Assembly: GCA_937957805.1 (NCBI GenBank)
Contig: CALFXW010000033.1
Span: 1 to 12,626 of the forward strand
Source of the DNA: an uncultured Sphingopyxis sp.
GTDB taxonomy: Bacteria > Pseudomonadota > Alphaproteobacteria > Sphingomonadales > Sphingomonadaceae
Direction of reading: 5' to 3'
Length of the DNA stretch: 12,626 bases
Each line of letters begins with the position of its first letter. The first letter of the stretch is position 1. Below the pieces are notes generated by a model. The model was not told the origin of the DNA, did not search any database, and saw nothing but the letters and a program-made list of their open reading frames with translations. Below, piece by piece: positions 1-7,167 of this stretch. The position numbers and the translations under genes were made by a program.

Positions 1-44
1 CACAGGCGAAGACACTCTTTCCCTACACGACGCTCTTCCGATCT
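1..44 (+). other. Illumina adapter/index contamination at contig end
   Basis: This is not biological sequence. Bases 12-44 match the Illumina TruSeq Read-1 primer in full (33 bases, beginning ACACTCTTTCC and ending CTTCCGATCT). Bases 4-11 (AGGCGAAG) match, from memory, the TruSeq HT i5 index D505. Bases 1-3 (CAC) match the end of the P5 arm that precedes the index. The order P5 end, index, Read-1 primer, insert is exactly the library layout, so the insert starts at base 45. The window therefore begins at a contig end, and nothing upstream of the small terminase gene is known. Bases 45-76 are the only real sequence before the first gene. Confidence 0.98.
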
Positions 45-65
45 ACAGACTTTTAACGCTAACGC

Positions 66-69
66 AGGA
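66..69 (+). promoter_or_regulatory. Ribosome binding site deciding the terS start
   Basis: AGGA lies seven bases before the ATG at 77. An in-frame TTG at 71 would leave almost no spacing, so the ATG at 77 is the better start. No promoter is recognisable in the 32 real bases that precede the gene. Confidence 0.55.
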
Positions 70-76
70 ATTGAGC

Positions 77-553
77 ATGACGGCTTCCAAGCCAAGACGC
101 CAAAGGGTCGATAGCGTGGCGGCGGCTGTTGCTATTGCCTCTGGTGCAAGGCGTGAGGTAGCCCCGCCGTCGCACGTTCCGCTTGATGATTGCGATTGGC
201 CTTTTTGGCATTCGGTCGTTGCTGAATTTGCCCGTTCGGAATGGACGGAGCACCAACTAGAATTGGCCGCGATGCTGGCTCGCGACATGGCCAACTTGGA
301 ACGTAACCAGCGGCTATTGAGGGAAGAAGGCGAGGTCATGCAGACCGAACGCGGGACACCTGTTGTCAACCCGCGCAAAACGGTTGTCCAATCGACGCAG
401 GGGGGCATTTTATCAATGCGCCGCAGTTTGGCGCTTCACGCGCGCGCGCAGGGCGGTGAGGCGCGCGATGTTGCAAAGCGGCGTGATATTGCCAAGGGCG
501 TTGAGGCTGACGCTGCGAGCGGCGATGATTTGCTTTGGTCGGCTTTGCAGTGA
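77..553 (+). CDS. terS: Terminase small subunit (P27-like)
   Basis: Probable DNA-recognition subunit of the packaging motor, which would bind the packaging start site and hand DNA to the large subunit. It encodes 158 residues from ATG 77. The N-terminus is basic (KPRRQR at 5-10) and then Ala-rich. A helical segment at about 56-85 is followed by a GTPVVNP motif at 93-99 and a long helical stretch to about 140. The 'G-x-x-x-x-NP' element before a helix resembles the P27/Terminase_4 small-subunit family, and the length fits. The main support is position: it immediately precedes a clear large terminase and overlaps it by four bases (GTGA). The assignment is by context and motif; sequence similarity could not be tested. 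Confidence 0.75.
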   Translation: MTASKPRRQRVDSVAAAVAIASGARREVAPPSHVPLDDCDWPFWHSVVAEFARSEWTEHQLELAAMLARDMANLERNQRLLREEGEVMQTERGTPVVNPRKTVVQSTQGGILSMRRSLALHARAQGGEARDVAKRRDIAKGVEADAASGDDLLWSALQ

Positions 554-2079
554 CGCGCGGCGAACGTGTTATTGCTTTTATTGAACGGCATTGCCCTGTC
601 CCGGAGGGGGCTAAGGTTGGCCAGCCGATTAAGTTGGCGGATTTTCAGCGGCGCTTCATTTTGGCGATATATGACGCCCCGCGCAATGTGCGTCGGGCGT
701 ATTTGGCGATTGCCCGTAAAAATGGGAAGTCGGCTCTCATTGCCTGCATAATGCTTGCGCATCTGGTCGGGCCTGAGGCGCGGGTGAATGCGCAAATTGT
801 GTCCGGTGCCCGTTCGCGGGAACAGGCTGCGGTCGTTTTTGAATTAGCCCGCAAGATGGTGGAGTTGTCTGACACGCTGCGGCGGTTGGTCCGGGTTGTG
901 CCTTCTGGCAAGCGGTTGATCGGGATTGGACCTAATACTGAATACCGGGCCTTGTCTGCTGAAAGTTCAACGGCGCATGGCTTGTCGCCAATGCTGGCCA
1001 TTTTGGATGAGGTTGGGCAGGTCAAAGGCCCGCAAGATGATTTCATTGACGCCATAACTACGGCGCAGGGCGCGCATGATGACCCGTTGCTGATAGCCAT
1101 ATCGACGCAAGCGCCAACCGATGCAGATTTGTTTAGCGTTTGGCTTGACGACGCGGAGCGGTCTGGCGACCCGGCGATTGTCAGCCATGTTTATGCTGCC
1201 CCGGAAGGTTGTGACTTAGAGGATGAGGCGGCGTGGGCTTCTGCCAACCCGGCGCTTGGTTTGTTTCGCTCGCTGGAAGATGTGAAGGCGCAGGCTGAAC
1301 AGGCTAAGAGGATGCCAAGCGCGGAATCGTCATTTCGTGTCTTAACGCTTAACCAGCGGGTCAATATGGTTGCGGCCTTTGTGTCGGCTTCCGTTTGGAA
1401 GGCGGGCAACCGACCGGCTGTTGACGATGTGTTTTTGTCTGGTCCTGTTTTTGGCGGGCTTGATTTGTCGGCCACCACTGACTTGACCGCTTTGGTTTTG
1501 ACAGCTCGCGACGGTCAACGCCGCTTGCACGTCCGGCCTTATTTTTGGATGCCGCAAGACACTGTTGTTGACGCTTCCCGGCGCGACCGTGCCCCATATG
1601 ACGTTTGGGTGCGGGACGGGTTGCTTCGCACGACACCGGGCAAAGTTATTGATTATGCCTTTGTTGCGCGGGATATAGCCGCGTTGACGGCCAATTTACC
1701 GATTGCAAAGATCGGCTTTGACCGTTGGCGTATGGACCGGATGCAGGCGGCGCTAAGTGCTGCTGATGTTGTTTTGCCGTTGGAGCCGTTTGGGCAAGGG
1801 TTTGTTAGCATGTCGCCCGCGCTGGATTCGCTTGAGGCTGATCTGTTGCAGGAAAAGGTTTTGCACGGTGGCCACCCTGTTTTGGCGATGTGCGCCGCTA
1901 ATGCGGTGGCGACAAGCGACCCGGCTGGCAACCGCAAATTGGATAAGGGCAAAGCAACAGGCCGCATTGACGGTTTGGTTGCGTTGGCGATGGCTGAGGG
2001 GGTAGAGGCGATGACGCACGATAGTATGGCGCTGTCCCCTTGGGATACCGACCCTAATTTTAGCTTGGCAGATATTTGA
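550..2079 (+). CDS. terL: Terminase large subunit (HK97-type ATPase/nuclease)
   Basis: Motor ATPase and headful/cos-cutting nuclease that pumps DNA through the portal. It has 509 residues from GTG 550. The ATPase domain carries a Walker A-like loop ARKNGKS at 55-61 and a Walker B ILDE with D153-E154. The C-terminal RNase H-like nuclease shows the expected acidic residues: D305 in GGLDLSATTDL, D391 in the IGFDRWRMDRM region, and D474 in TGRIDGLVALAMA. Length and motif order are those of the HK97 large terminase family (Terminase_1). GTG 550 was chosen because it gives a GTGA overlap with the terS stop, like other junctions in this operon. TTG 535 is an alternative that adds five residues. Neither start has a good Shine-Dalgarno sequence, so coupling to terS is likely. 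Confidence 0.93.
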   Translation: MTRGERVIAFIERHCPVPEGAKVGQPIKLADFQRRFILAIYDAPRNVRRAYLAIARKNGKSALIACIMLAHLVGPEARVNAQIVSGARSREQAAVVFELARKMVELSDTLRRLVRVVPSGKRLIGIGPNTEYRALSAESSTAHGLSPMLAILDEVGQVKGPQDDFIDAITTAQGAHDDPLLIAISTQAPTDADLFSVWLDDAERSGDPAIVSHVYAAPEGCDLEDEAAWASANPALGLFRSLEDVKAQAEQAKRMPSAESSFRVLTLNQRVNMVAAFVSASVWKAGNRPAVDDVFLSGPVFGGLDLSATTDLTALVLTARDGQRRLHVRPYFWMPQDTVVDASRRDRAPYDVWVRDGLLRTTPGKVIDYAFVARDIAALTANLPIAKIGFDRWRMDRMQAALSAADVVLPLEPFGQGFVSMSPALDSLEADLLQEKVLHGGHPVLAMCAANAVATSDPAGNRKLDKGKATGRIDGLVALAMAEGVEAMTHDSMALSPWDTDPNFSLADI

Positions 2080-3302
2080 TGGCGTGGCGCGATTGGTTTG
2101 GCGGCGAGCGCCGAAGCGTTCCGCAATCCGCTGATAATTTTTGGGAAGCGTTGGCTGGCCAAAGCGGGGTTGTTTTTAACGGCCTTGGTGAAAGTGCGGC
2201 TGGCACGGTTGTGACGACCGATACGGCTATGATGGTGCCTGCGGTTGCATCTGCCGTCAATTTTCTTTCTGGCACCTTGGCAGGGTTGCCGTTACATGTT
2301 TACCGGCGTGTAAATGAAGGCCGCGAGCGGGCCTCTGGTGCGTTGGCGACATTGCTCCATGACGCGCCTAATCCGTATGTGTCCTCTTTTGAATGGCGCA
2401 AATCGCTTTTCATGGCCAAGTTTACAGGCGGGCGCGGGCTTTCCTATATCGAGCGGAGCCAAAGCGGCGCGGTTGTCAACATATGGGGATTGGACCCGTC
2501 AAAGGTGACGGTTAAGCGTGATGGCTTTGTTAATCGCTATGAATACCGCCAAGATGGCCGCACGGTCACATATAGCGCGGATGAGATTATTGATCTTCCG
2601 TTTTTGCTGAAGCAAGATGGATTTTCGCACCGTGGCCCGATAGCTATGGGCCGGGACGCAATCGGCCTAGCTTTGGCTGTGACAAATTATGCGTCGCGTT
2701 TTTTGAACAATGGCGGCGTCCCGCCCTTTGCTGTCACCGGCAACTTTGTATCGCCGCAAGCGTTGCAAAGGGCAGGCGACGATCTGCGCGACGCTGTTAA
2801 GAAAGCGGCTAGGGAAAGCCGCCAAGCACTAACGCTTCCAACTGGTCTTGATATTAAACCAATCGGCATCGACCCGGAAAAGTCGCAGATGGTCGAGACG
2901 CAAAGGTTCTGCATTGAGCAGATCGCGCGGCTATACAATATCCCCCCGACGTTTTTGCAAGATTTGACGCACGGCACCTATAGCAACACCGAGCAGCAAG
3001 ACCTTCACTTTATCAAGCACACGCTAAAGCAGCATGTTGAGCAGTTCGAGCAAGAGTTAAACCTAAAGCTGTTCGGTCGTTCGTCGCGCGTTCGCTATGT
3101 TGAAATGAATGTCGATGGCTTGTTGCGCGGTGACTTTAAGACGCGAATGGAAGGCTGGGCGCGGGGGATTCAATCCGGCTTGGTCATGCCTAGCGAGGCA
3201 CGCGCGGCTGAAAATTGGCCGATGGTTGAAGGTAGCAACAAACTTTTCATGCAAGGCGGCACAGTCCCGCTAGGTCAGGACACAGGACAGGCTAATGATT
3301 GA
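2079..3302 (+). CDS. Phage portal protein (HK97 family)
   Basis: Forms the dodecameric ring at one capsid vertex through which DNA enters and leaves, and to which terminase and connector dock. It has 407 residues from ATG 2079, a usual length for the HK97-type portal family (PF04860). The hallmark is the stretch from residue 282, IARLYNIPPTFLQDLTHG followed by TYSNTEQQ, then a long helix (HFIKHTLKQHVEQFEQELNLKLF) that matches the family's stem/crown region. The start codon shares one base with the terL stop (TGATG), which indicates translational coupling. An in-frame TTG at 2076 is possible but less likely. The C-terminus (residues about 370-407) is the variable tail usual for portals. It overlaps the protease gene by eight bases. 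Confidence 0.93.
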   Translation: MAWRDWFGGERRSVPQSADNFWEALAGQSGVVFNGLGESAAGTVVTTDTAMMVPAVASAVNFLSGTLAGLPLHVYRRVNEGRERASGALATLLHDAPNPYVSSFEWRKSLFMAKFTGGRGLSYIERSQSGAVVNIWGLDPSKVTVKRDGFVNRYEYRQDGRTVTYSADEIIDLPFLLKQDGFSHRGPIAMGRDAIGLALAVTNYASRFLNNGGVPPFAVTGNFVSPQALQRAGDDLRDAVKKAARESRQALTLPTGLDIKPIGIDPEKSQMVETQRFCIEQIARLYNIPPTFLQDLTHGTYSNTEQQDLHFIKHTLKQHVEQFEQELNLKLFGRSSRVRYVEMNVDGLLRGDFKTRMEGWARGIQSGLVMPSEARAAENWPMVEGSNKLFMQGGTVPLGQDTGQAND

Positions 3303-3891
3303 GAAGCGTTCACTGATGCAAGCGCCGGAATTGCGCTCTGATGGCGGAAAGCGCACCCTTGCGGGCTATGCCGCCATTTTCCAGTCTGAGGCTGATATAG
3401 GGGCGTCTTTTCGCGAAATGGTTATGCCCGGTGCATTTACCGAAACGCTGAAAAAGCATGACGCTAGGGCGCTTTTTGACCATGACAGCGGGCGGTTGCT
3501 TGGCCGGAAGTCCAACGGCACTCTGCGTCTAAAAGAAGATGAACGCGGCCTTGCTGTTGAAATCGACTTGCCGGACACCAGCGACGGGCGCGACATCGCT
3601 GAATTGGTTAGCCGTGGCGATTTGGACGGCATGAGCTTCGGATTTGTCGTCACGCATGACGAATGGGACGAGACAAAAACGCCAGCTGTGCGGCGCATCC
3701 ATGCGGTTGATTTGCACGAAGTCAGCGCAGTGACATTCCCGGCCTATGTGGACACCACACTGGCTCTAAGATCGCGGTCAGACCCGGAAGCGGAGCGTCA
3801 GACCGCCGATCATAACAGACAGCAAGCCGCCGCACGCATAGCGGCCCGCAAGGCTGAATCTGAAAGCAAATTTCGCCGCATAGGCGGATAA
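3295..3891 (+). CDS. Prohead (capsid maturation) protease, HK97 gp4-like
   Basis: Serine protease packaged inside the prohead, which removes the delta domains of the capsid protein and then itself. It has 198 residues. Motifs of the HK97 prohead protease family (PF04586) are in order: the YAAIF start strand (25-29), MPGAFTETL (44-52), LFDHDSGRLLG with probable catalytic H63, DGMSFGF with probable nucleophile S114, and HEVSAVTFPAY (141-151) with E142. After residue 160 the chain becomes a charged, Arg/Glu/Ala-rich helix (to 198), a plausible self-cleaved or scaffold-interacting tail. Its start lies eight bases inside the portal gene. The capsid gene follows after a 61-base gap, which is the classical portal-protease-capsid order. 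Confidence 0.93.
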   Translation: MIEKRSLMQAPELRSDGGKRTLAGYAAIFQSEADIGASFREMVMPGAFTETLKKHDARALFDHDSGRLLGRKSNGTLRLKEDERGLAVEIDLPDTSDGRDIAELVSRGDLDGMSFGFVVTHDEWDETKTPAVRRIHAVDLHEVSAVTFPAYVDTTLALRSRSDPEAERQTADHNRQQAAARIAARKAESESKFRRIGG

Positions 3892-3952
3892 TTCCCGCGC
3901 AAGCGGAGCCTAATTGCCCTTCGGAAAGGCCCACCAAAAAGGAAACAAGACA
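3892..3952 (+). promoter_or_regulatory. Capsid gene leader with strong ribosome binding site
   Basis: This is the longest gap in the module. It contains a small perfect hairpin, CCGC-GCAA-GCGG (3895-3906), with a GNRA-type tetraloop, and an A-rich Shine-Dalgarno region (AAGGA at 3939-3943, nine bases before the ATG at 3953). The SD settles the capsid start at 3953 rather than an in-frame TTG at 3914. I see no convincing -10/-35 promoter. The four-pair hairpin may be incidental, or it may shield the 5' side of the messenger. Confidence 0.5.
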
Positions 3953-5239
3953 ATGACACTTGCAGAAATGCAGGATGCTCGCGGTCGTCTGGTGACGCAG
4001 GCCCGCGAAGCCCTTAACGAAATCCGTTCTAACACCGACGATTCTCGCGTTGCAGAATTGGAGCAGCGTCACGACGCAATCATGGCCGATTTTGACAAGC
4101 TGGAAGCCAATATCGAGCGCGAACAGCGCGTCGCACAGGCTGAAAGCCGGATTGCCGAAGCGGAGGAACGCGCCCGCGCCAACCGCCGCCCCGGTGCGAC
4201 CGGCGAACAGCGCGGCGCTGATGAAGGGGAACAGATCACCTATCGTCAAGCGTTCCACGCATATCTTCGCGCAGAAGGCCAGCTTGGTGCGATGGAGCCG
4301 GAGGCCCGCGCGGTCTTGCGGGCTGGTTTCGCGCAAGTCGGCGGTGAAAACCGCGCGCAAACGACCAGCAATTCAGCGGGCGGTTACACCGTCCCGACTG
4401 AAGTTTTTGGCGTCATCACCAAGTCAATGGCAATGTGGGGGCCGATGTATGACCCCGGCGTTACCAGCGAATTGGTAACGTCCGGCGGTGGTGCTATCAC
4501 CATGCCGACCGTTAATGATACGTCCAATTCGGCGGCGGCGTCTGGTGGTGAAGGTGTGACCCTTACCGATGACGGCGGCGTTGATGCGACGTTCGGCGCT
4601 AAGACGCTCAATGCTTATGCGTTTGATACGGAATGGCTGCGCGTGTCTAAGGAATTGACCGACGATTCCATTTTCAACATGGAAACGCTGCTTGGTGAAT
4701 TGCTTGGCGAACGTCTTGGCCGCACTGCCAATACACAGTTGACGACCGGCACCGGCTCGTCGGCACCGAATGGCGTTGTCACCGCGTCGTCGGCTGGCAA
4801 AACGGCTGCTTCTGCGACTGCATTCACGGCTGATGAAATCATCGACCTTCTGCATAGCGTTGACCCGGCCTATCGTCAGTCGCCAAGGGCTGCATTCATG
4901 ATGCACGACGCGGTGCTTGCGGTTGTGCGTAAACTGAAAGACGGCGACGGCAACTATCTGTGGCAGATGGGCAATGTCCAGCAGGGCGTTCCGGCGTCGC
5001 TTCTCGGCTATAAGCTCTATGTCAACCAAGCGATGGACAGCTCTGTCAATGCGTCGTCAAAACTTGTCCTGTTTGGCGACTTTGGCAAATACTATGTCCG
5101 CAAGGTCGGCGCGCCGTTGATCGGTGCCATTCAGGACAAGGATTTCTGGCCCGGATTTGGCATTGCCGGTTACATTCGCTTTGATGGCGAATTGTCCGAC
5201 ACCGCCGCCATCAAGCATCTGGTTACGGCTGCGTCGTAA
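3953..5239 (+). CDS. Major capsid protein (HK97 fold) with fused scaffolding delta domain
   Basis: Main head shell protein, 428 residues. Residues 1 to about 95 are highly charged with a coiled-coil-like pattern (ELEQRHDAIMADFDKLEANI, then Arg/Glu/Ala repeats). This matches the delta domain that replaces a separate scaffold protein in HK97-type phages and is removed by the prohead protease. The N-arm and mature body begin within about 100-135, before TTSNSAGGYTVPTEVFG. The signature GTGSSAPNG is at 266-274, and the C-terminal domain contains FMMHDAVLAVVRKLKDGDGNYLW and LLGYKLYVNQAM, all typical of PF05065. No separate scaffold gene is present, consistent with this arrangement. The strong Shine-Dalgarno site fits its need for high expression. 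The exact cleavage site cannot be read from the sequence. Confidence 0.95.
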   Translation: MTLAEMQDARGRLVTQAREALNEIRSNTDDSRVAELEQRHDAIMADFDKLEANIEREQRVAQAESRIAEAEERARANRRPGATGEQRGADEGEQITYRQAFHAYLRAEGQLGAMEPEARAVLRAGFAQVGGENRAQTTSNSAGGYTVPTEVFGVITKSMAMWGPMYDPGVTSELVTSGGGAITMPTVNDTSNSAAASGGEGVTLTDDGGVDATFGAKTLNAYAFDTEWLRVSKELTDDSIFNMETLLGELLGERLGRTANTQLTTGTGSSAPNGVVTASSAGKTAASATAFTADEIIDLLHSVDPAYRQSPRAAFMMHDAVLAVVRKLKDGDGNYLWQMGNVQQGVPASLLGYKLYVNQAMDSSVNASSKLVLFGDFGKYYVRKVGAPLIGAIQDKDFWPGFGIAGYIRFDGELSDTAAIKHLVTAAS

Positions 5240-5248
5240 ACGGGAAAT

Positions 5249-5280
5249 GGGGGCGGGCTTCGCGGCTCGCCCTCATATTT
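5249..5280 (+). terminator. Terminator-like hairpin just after the capsid gene
   Basis: An eight-pair stem (5251-5258 with 5265-5272, one G-T pair), extendable by two outer pairs, encloses a TTCGCG loop. It is followed by CATATTTT (5274-5281). The stem is GC-rich and lies ten bases after the capsid stop codon. The T-tract is short and interrupted, so it is more likely a weak or attenuating terminator, or an mRNA 3'-end stabiliser, than a full stop. Genes of the same operon continue beyond it. Confidence 0.55.
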
Positions 5281-5281
5281 T

Positions 5282-5285
5282 GGAG
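5282..5285 (+). promoter_or_regulatory. Ribosome binding site of the 60-residue gene
   Basis: GGAG, eight bases before the ATG at 5294. It starts right after the T-run of the hairpin, so hairpin and initiation site are close neighbours. Confidence 0.7.
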
Positions 5286-5293
5286 TTAAGCCC

Positions 5294-5476
5294 ATGAAAG
5301 TCAGACTGTTGACATCGTTTGGCAACACGCAACAAATCTGGAATCGCGGCGACGATTATGAATGCGGCGCAGATGAGGCCCAGCGCCTTGTCGATGCTGG
5401 CATTGCTGAATTTGTCCGCACGGCAACGCTTGAGAAGGCTATTGCCAAGCCGAAAACGGAAAAGGCCGCAAAGTGA
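5294..5476 (+). CDS. Small protein of unknown function between capsid and connector genes
   Basis: A 60-residue protein with a good Shine-Dalgarno site, so it is very probably real. The first 42 residues look like a small folded domain: a beta strand (KVRLLTSFG), a turn with Gly/Asp (WNRGDDYEC), and a helix ending EAQRLVDAGIAEFV. The last 15 residues are Lys/Ala/Glu-rich and probably disordered. Short proteins with the ending '...A.RLVDAGIAE' are common at this spot in proteobacterial siphophage modules. I do not know a demonstrated function, and none is assigned here. It overlaps the connector gene by one base (TGATG). The position suggests a head-decoration, head-completion or connector accessory role, but this is only inference. 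Confidence 0.8.
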   Translation: MKVRLLTSFGNTQQIWNRGDDYECGADEAQRLVDAGIAEFVRTATLEKAIAKPKTEKAAK

Positions 5477-6024
5477 TGGGCTATTTGACCGTCCACACCG
5501 CCCCGGCGTCGCTGGTGACGTTGGCAGAGGCAAAAGCCCAAGCGCGGGTTGACGGCAGCGATTTTGACGACCAGCTGACATTTATGTGCTCAGCCGCGTC
5601 TAGAGTGGTTGATGGACCGTTCTCGATGACAGGCAAATGCTTTGCCGCGCAGGCGTGGAATTATACCGTTTCCGCTTTCGCGCCGTCCATTGGCATACCT
5701 GTTCCCGGTGCAACCACGGTTGCAGCAATAACCTATTTTGATGCCGCAAATTCATCGCAAAGCATGACTGTGGCGGATTATTATAGGGTCAGCTCTAGCG
5801 ATAGAGGGTTGTTGCTGGAAAGCGACATTGGCCTGCCGCAGACATATAGCAGGGCTGACGCCGTTACTATTCGGGTGTCGAATACCACGTCGGTTCCAGA
5901 TGACATTAAGCACGCCGCATTGCTGTTGGTCGGTGCTTGGTTTGATGATCGCAGCGTCGGCGCGGTCCCGGCTGGTGTTGACGCGCTTGTCAGCTTGCAC
6001 AAAGTCGGTTGGCTTGGGTCATGA
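5476..6024 (+). CDS. Head-tail connector protein (phiE125 gp8 / gp6-like)
   Basis: Adaptor that would form the first ring beneath the portal. It has 182 residues from ATG 5476. The family pattern is visible: SLVTLAEAKAQARVD near the N-terminus, then DFDDQLTFMCSAASRVVDG (a helix with the usual acidic pair), WNYTVSAFAP, PVPGATTVAAITYFDA (the 'P.PG...V..I.Y.D' element), a DYYRVSS strand, and VPDDIKHAALLLVGAWFDDRS near the C-terminus. These match the phiE125 gp8 family of phage connector proteins, found in this place in many proteobacterial phages and gene transfer agents. The usual 'YE.R' after the last helix is FDDR here. The start shares a base with the preceding stop; GTG 5473 is an alternative start. 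Confidence 0.88.
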   Translation: MGYLTVHTAPASLVTLAEAKAQARVDGSDFDDQLTFMCSAASRVVDGPFSMTGKCFAAQAWNYTVSAFAPSIGIPVPGATTVAAITYFDAANSSQSMTVADYYRVSSSDRGLLLESDIGLPQTYSRADAVTIRVSNTTSVPDDIKHAALLLVGAWFDDRSVGAVPAGVDALVSLHKVGWLGS

Positions 6025-6350
6025 AAGGCAAGCTAGATCGCCGGATTGCGATTGAGGCGCGTTCGGTGACAGAAGATGCTTTTGGCGGTGAAATAGAGGG
6101 ATGGGCGTCGGCCTTTTCCTGTTATGCAGATTACAACCCCGGATCAGGCGGCGAGCAGCGCGTTGCAGCCGCGCAGGAACAGGGGCAAATGCCAGCGTCG
6201 TTTGACGTGCGCTATAGCACTAACACCGCGTCGATTAGGGTGCAGACCCACCGCATATCGTTTGACGGCAGCAAGTGGGATATAGAAGCGGTGTCTGAAA
6301 TAGGGCGGCGCGTCGGTATTCGGTTAATTGCCCGCCGCGTGATGCCGTAG
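6021..6350 (+). CDS. Head closure / head-tail joining protein (SPP1 gp16-like)
   Basis: Probable second neck ring that plugs the DNA channel and receives the tail. It has 109 residues from ATG 6021, a typical length. The pattern of the phage head-tail joining family (PF05521) is clear: MKGKLDRRIAIEARS (opening strand), DAFGGEIEGW, SCYADYNPGSGGEQ, FDVRYSTNT, RISFDGSKWDIEAVSEIGRRVGIRLIARR. It is coupled to the connector gene by an ATGA overlap and has no Shine-Dalgarno sequence of its own. An upstream in-frame TTG (6009) is less likely. It is followed by an eight-base gap. Confidence 0.87.
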   Translation: MKGKLDRRIAIEARSVTEDAFGGEIEGWASAFSCYADYNPGSGGEQRVAAAQEQGQMPASFDVRYSTNTASIRVQTHRISFDGSKWDIEAVSEIGRRVGIRLIARRVMP

Positions 6351-6358
6351 GCCCGGCC

Positions 6359-6769
6359 ATGCTAACGGTTAAAACAAAGGGTTTTAGAGAGTTGGAGCGA
6401 ATGATGTTCCAACTCAAGGCATCGACGGCAAAAAGCAATGTGCGGGAAGCCATGCGGGAAGCGTTTGAGCCTATGGCTGCTCATGCGCGGTCTTTGGCTC
6501 CGGTCGATAGTGGCGATTTGGTGGAAGGCATTGAGATAACAGGTAAGGGCATCCCCCCCGCCCCGCGCCGTGACCCGGCTGAAATGATGATGGGGCCGGG
6601 GCGTAATCCGCAGGCAATTTTCCAAGAGTTTGGCACATTCAAAGAGCCGCCCCAGCCATTTATGCGCCCCGCTTGGGACGCTGGCCATATCGAATTGCTT
6701 GATCGCTTCGGCGTGTTTGTTTGGGACAGAATAACGCGGGCAGTTGCGAGAAATAATCGGGGGGTGTGA
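6359..6769 (+). CDS. HK97 gp10-like neck/tail protein
   Basis: 136 residues, like the HK97 gp10 family (PF04883), which is placed at the head-tail interface or the top of the tail tube. Support: the N-terminal amphipathic helix (FRELERMMFQLKASTAKSNVREAMREAFEPMAAHAR), APVDSGDLVEGI at 47-58 (the family's 'P..TG.L..SI' element), and the diagnostic pair FQEFGT (88-93) with PQPFMRPAWDA (98-108). The protein ends in a basic tail. The gene starts eight bases after the closure gene without a clear Shine-Dalgarno site and overlaps the next gene by one base (TGATG). Confidence 0.9.
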   Translation: MLTVKTKGFRELERMMFQLKASTAKSNVREAMREAFEPMAAHARSLAPVDSGDLVEGIEITGKGIPPAPRRDPAEMMMGPGRNPQAIFQEFGTFKEPPQPFMRPAWDAGHIELLDRFGVFVWDRITRAVARNNRGV

Positions 6770-7161
6770 TGGAAGAAAGCCTAATCACCGACCTACGCGC
6801 TACTACGGCGCTTACCGTTCTTTTGGGCGTCCACAATGGGCGGGCGTTGATTGATTGGGCTGTTCGACCGGACAAATCTGGCCTGCCAGCGGTAACGATG
6901 CAGCGCATTACAACGGACAAGATTTATTCGCACAGCGGCCCGGTTTCATTGACGGGCGCGCGGGTGCAATTCGATTGCTGGGCAACGTCGTATGGCGTCT
7001 CCCGTCTTATTTTTCGTCAATTGGACAGCGCCATTTACGCGGGCGGCACTGGTTGGCGCGGGTTTCTGGAATCGTCGCGAGACTTCGCGCCGGAAAATCT
7101 TGACGGCGGGCAACGTGTGTTTCGTGCGTCGGGTGACTTTAACATATGGTTTAAGGAGTAA
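6769..7161 (+). CDS. Tail completion protein (DUF3168 / gp17-like)
   Basis: 130 residues, resembling the DUF3168 family (PF11367), whose members sit between the neck and the tail tube as the tail terminator. Visible elements are an N-terminal helix (ESLITDLRATTALTVLLG), RALIDWAVRPDKSGLPAVTMQRITTD with the family's 'P.i....i' strand, the conserved ARVQFDCWATSYGVSRLIFRQLDSAI segment (a strand followed by a helix), and a closing beta strand GDFNIWF. The order closure, gp10-like, DUF3168, tube is standard for this phage group. ATG 6769 overlaps the previous stop; GTG 6766 is an alternative. The last codons (AAG GAG) double as the Shine-Dalgarno site of the tube gene. Confidence 0.87.
   Translation: MEESLITDLRATTALTVLLGVHNGRALIDWAVRPDKSGLPAVTMQRITTDKIYSHSGPVSLTGARVQFDCWATSYGVSRLIFRQLDSAIYAGGTGWRGFLESSRDFAPENLDGGQRVFRASGDFNIWFKE
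7153..7158 (+). promoter_or_regulatory. Strong ribosome binding site for the tail tube gene
   Basis: A full AAGGAG nine bases before ATG 7168, embedded in the last two sense codons of the preceding gene. It is the best Shine-Dalgarno match in the window, and it precedes one of the proteins needed in highest copy number. Confidence 0.85.
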
Positions 7162-7167
7162 AATAAT

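Noticed and set aside
3722..4360. A 212-codon minus-strand open frame opposite the protease end and capsid delta domain
   Set aside because: It spans the end of one clear gene, a leader and the start of another; the Cys/Leu/Phe-rich translation has no recognisable motif.
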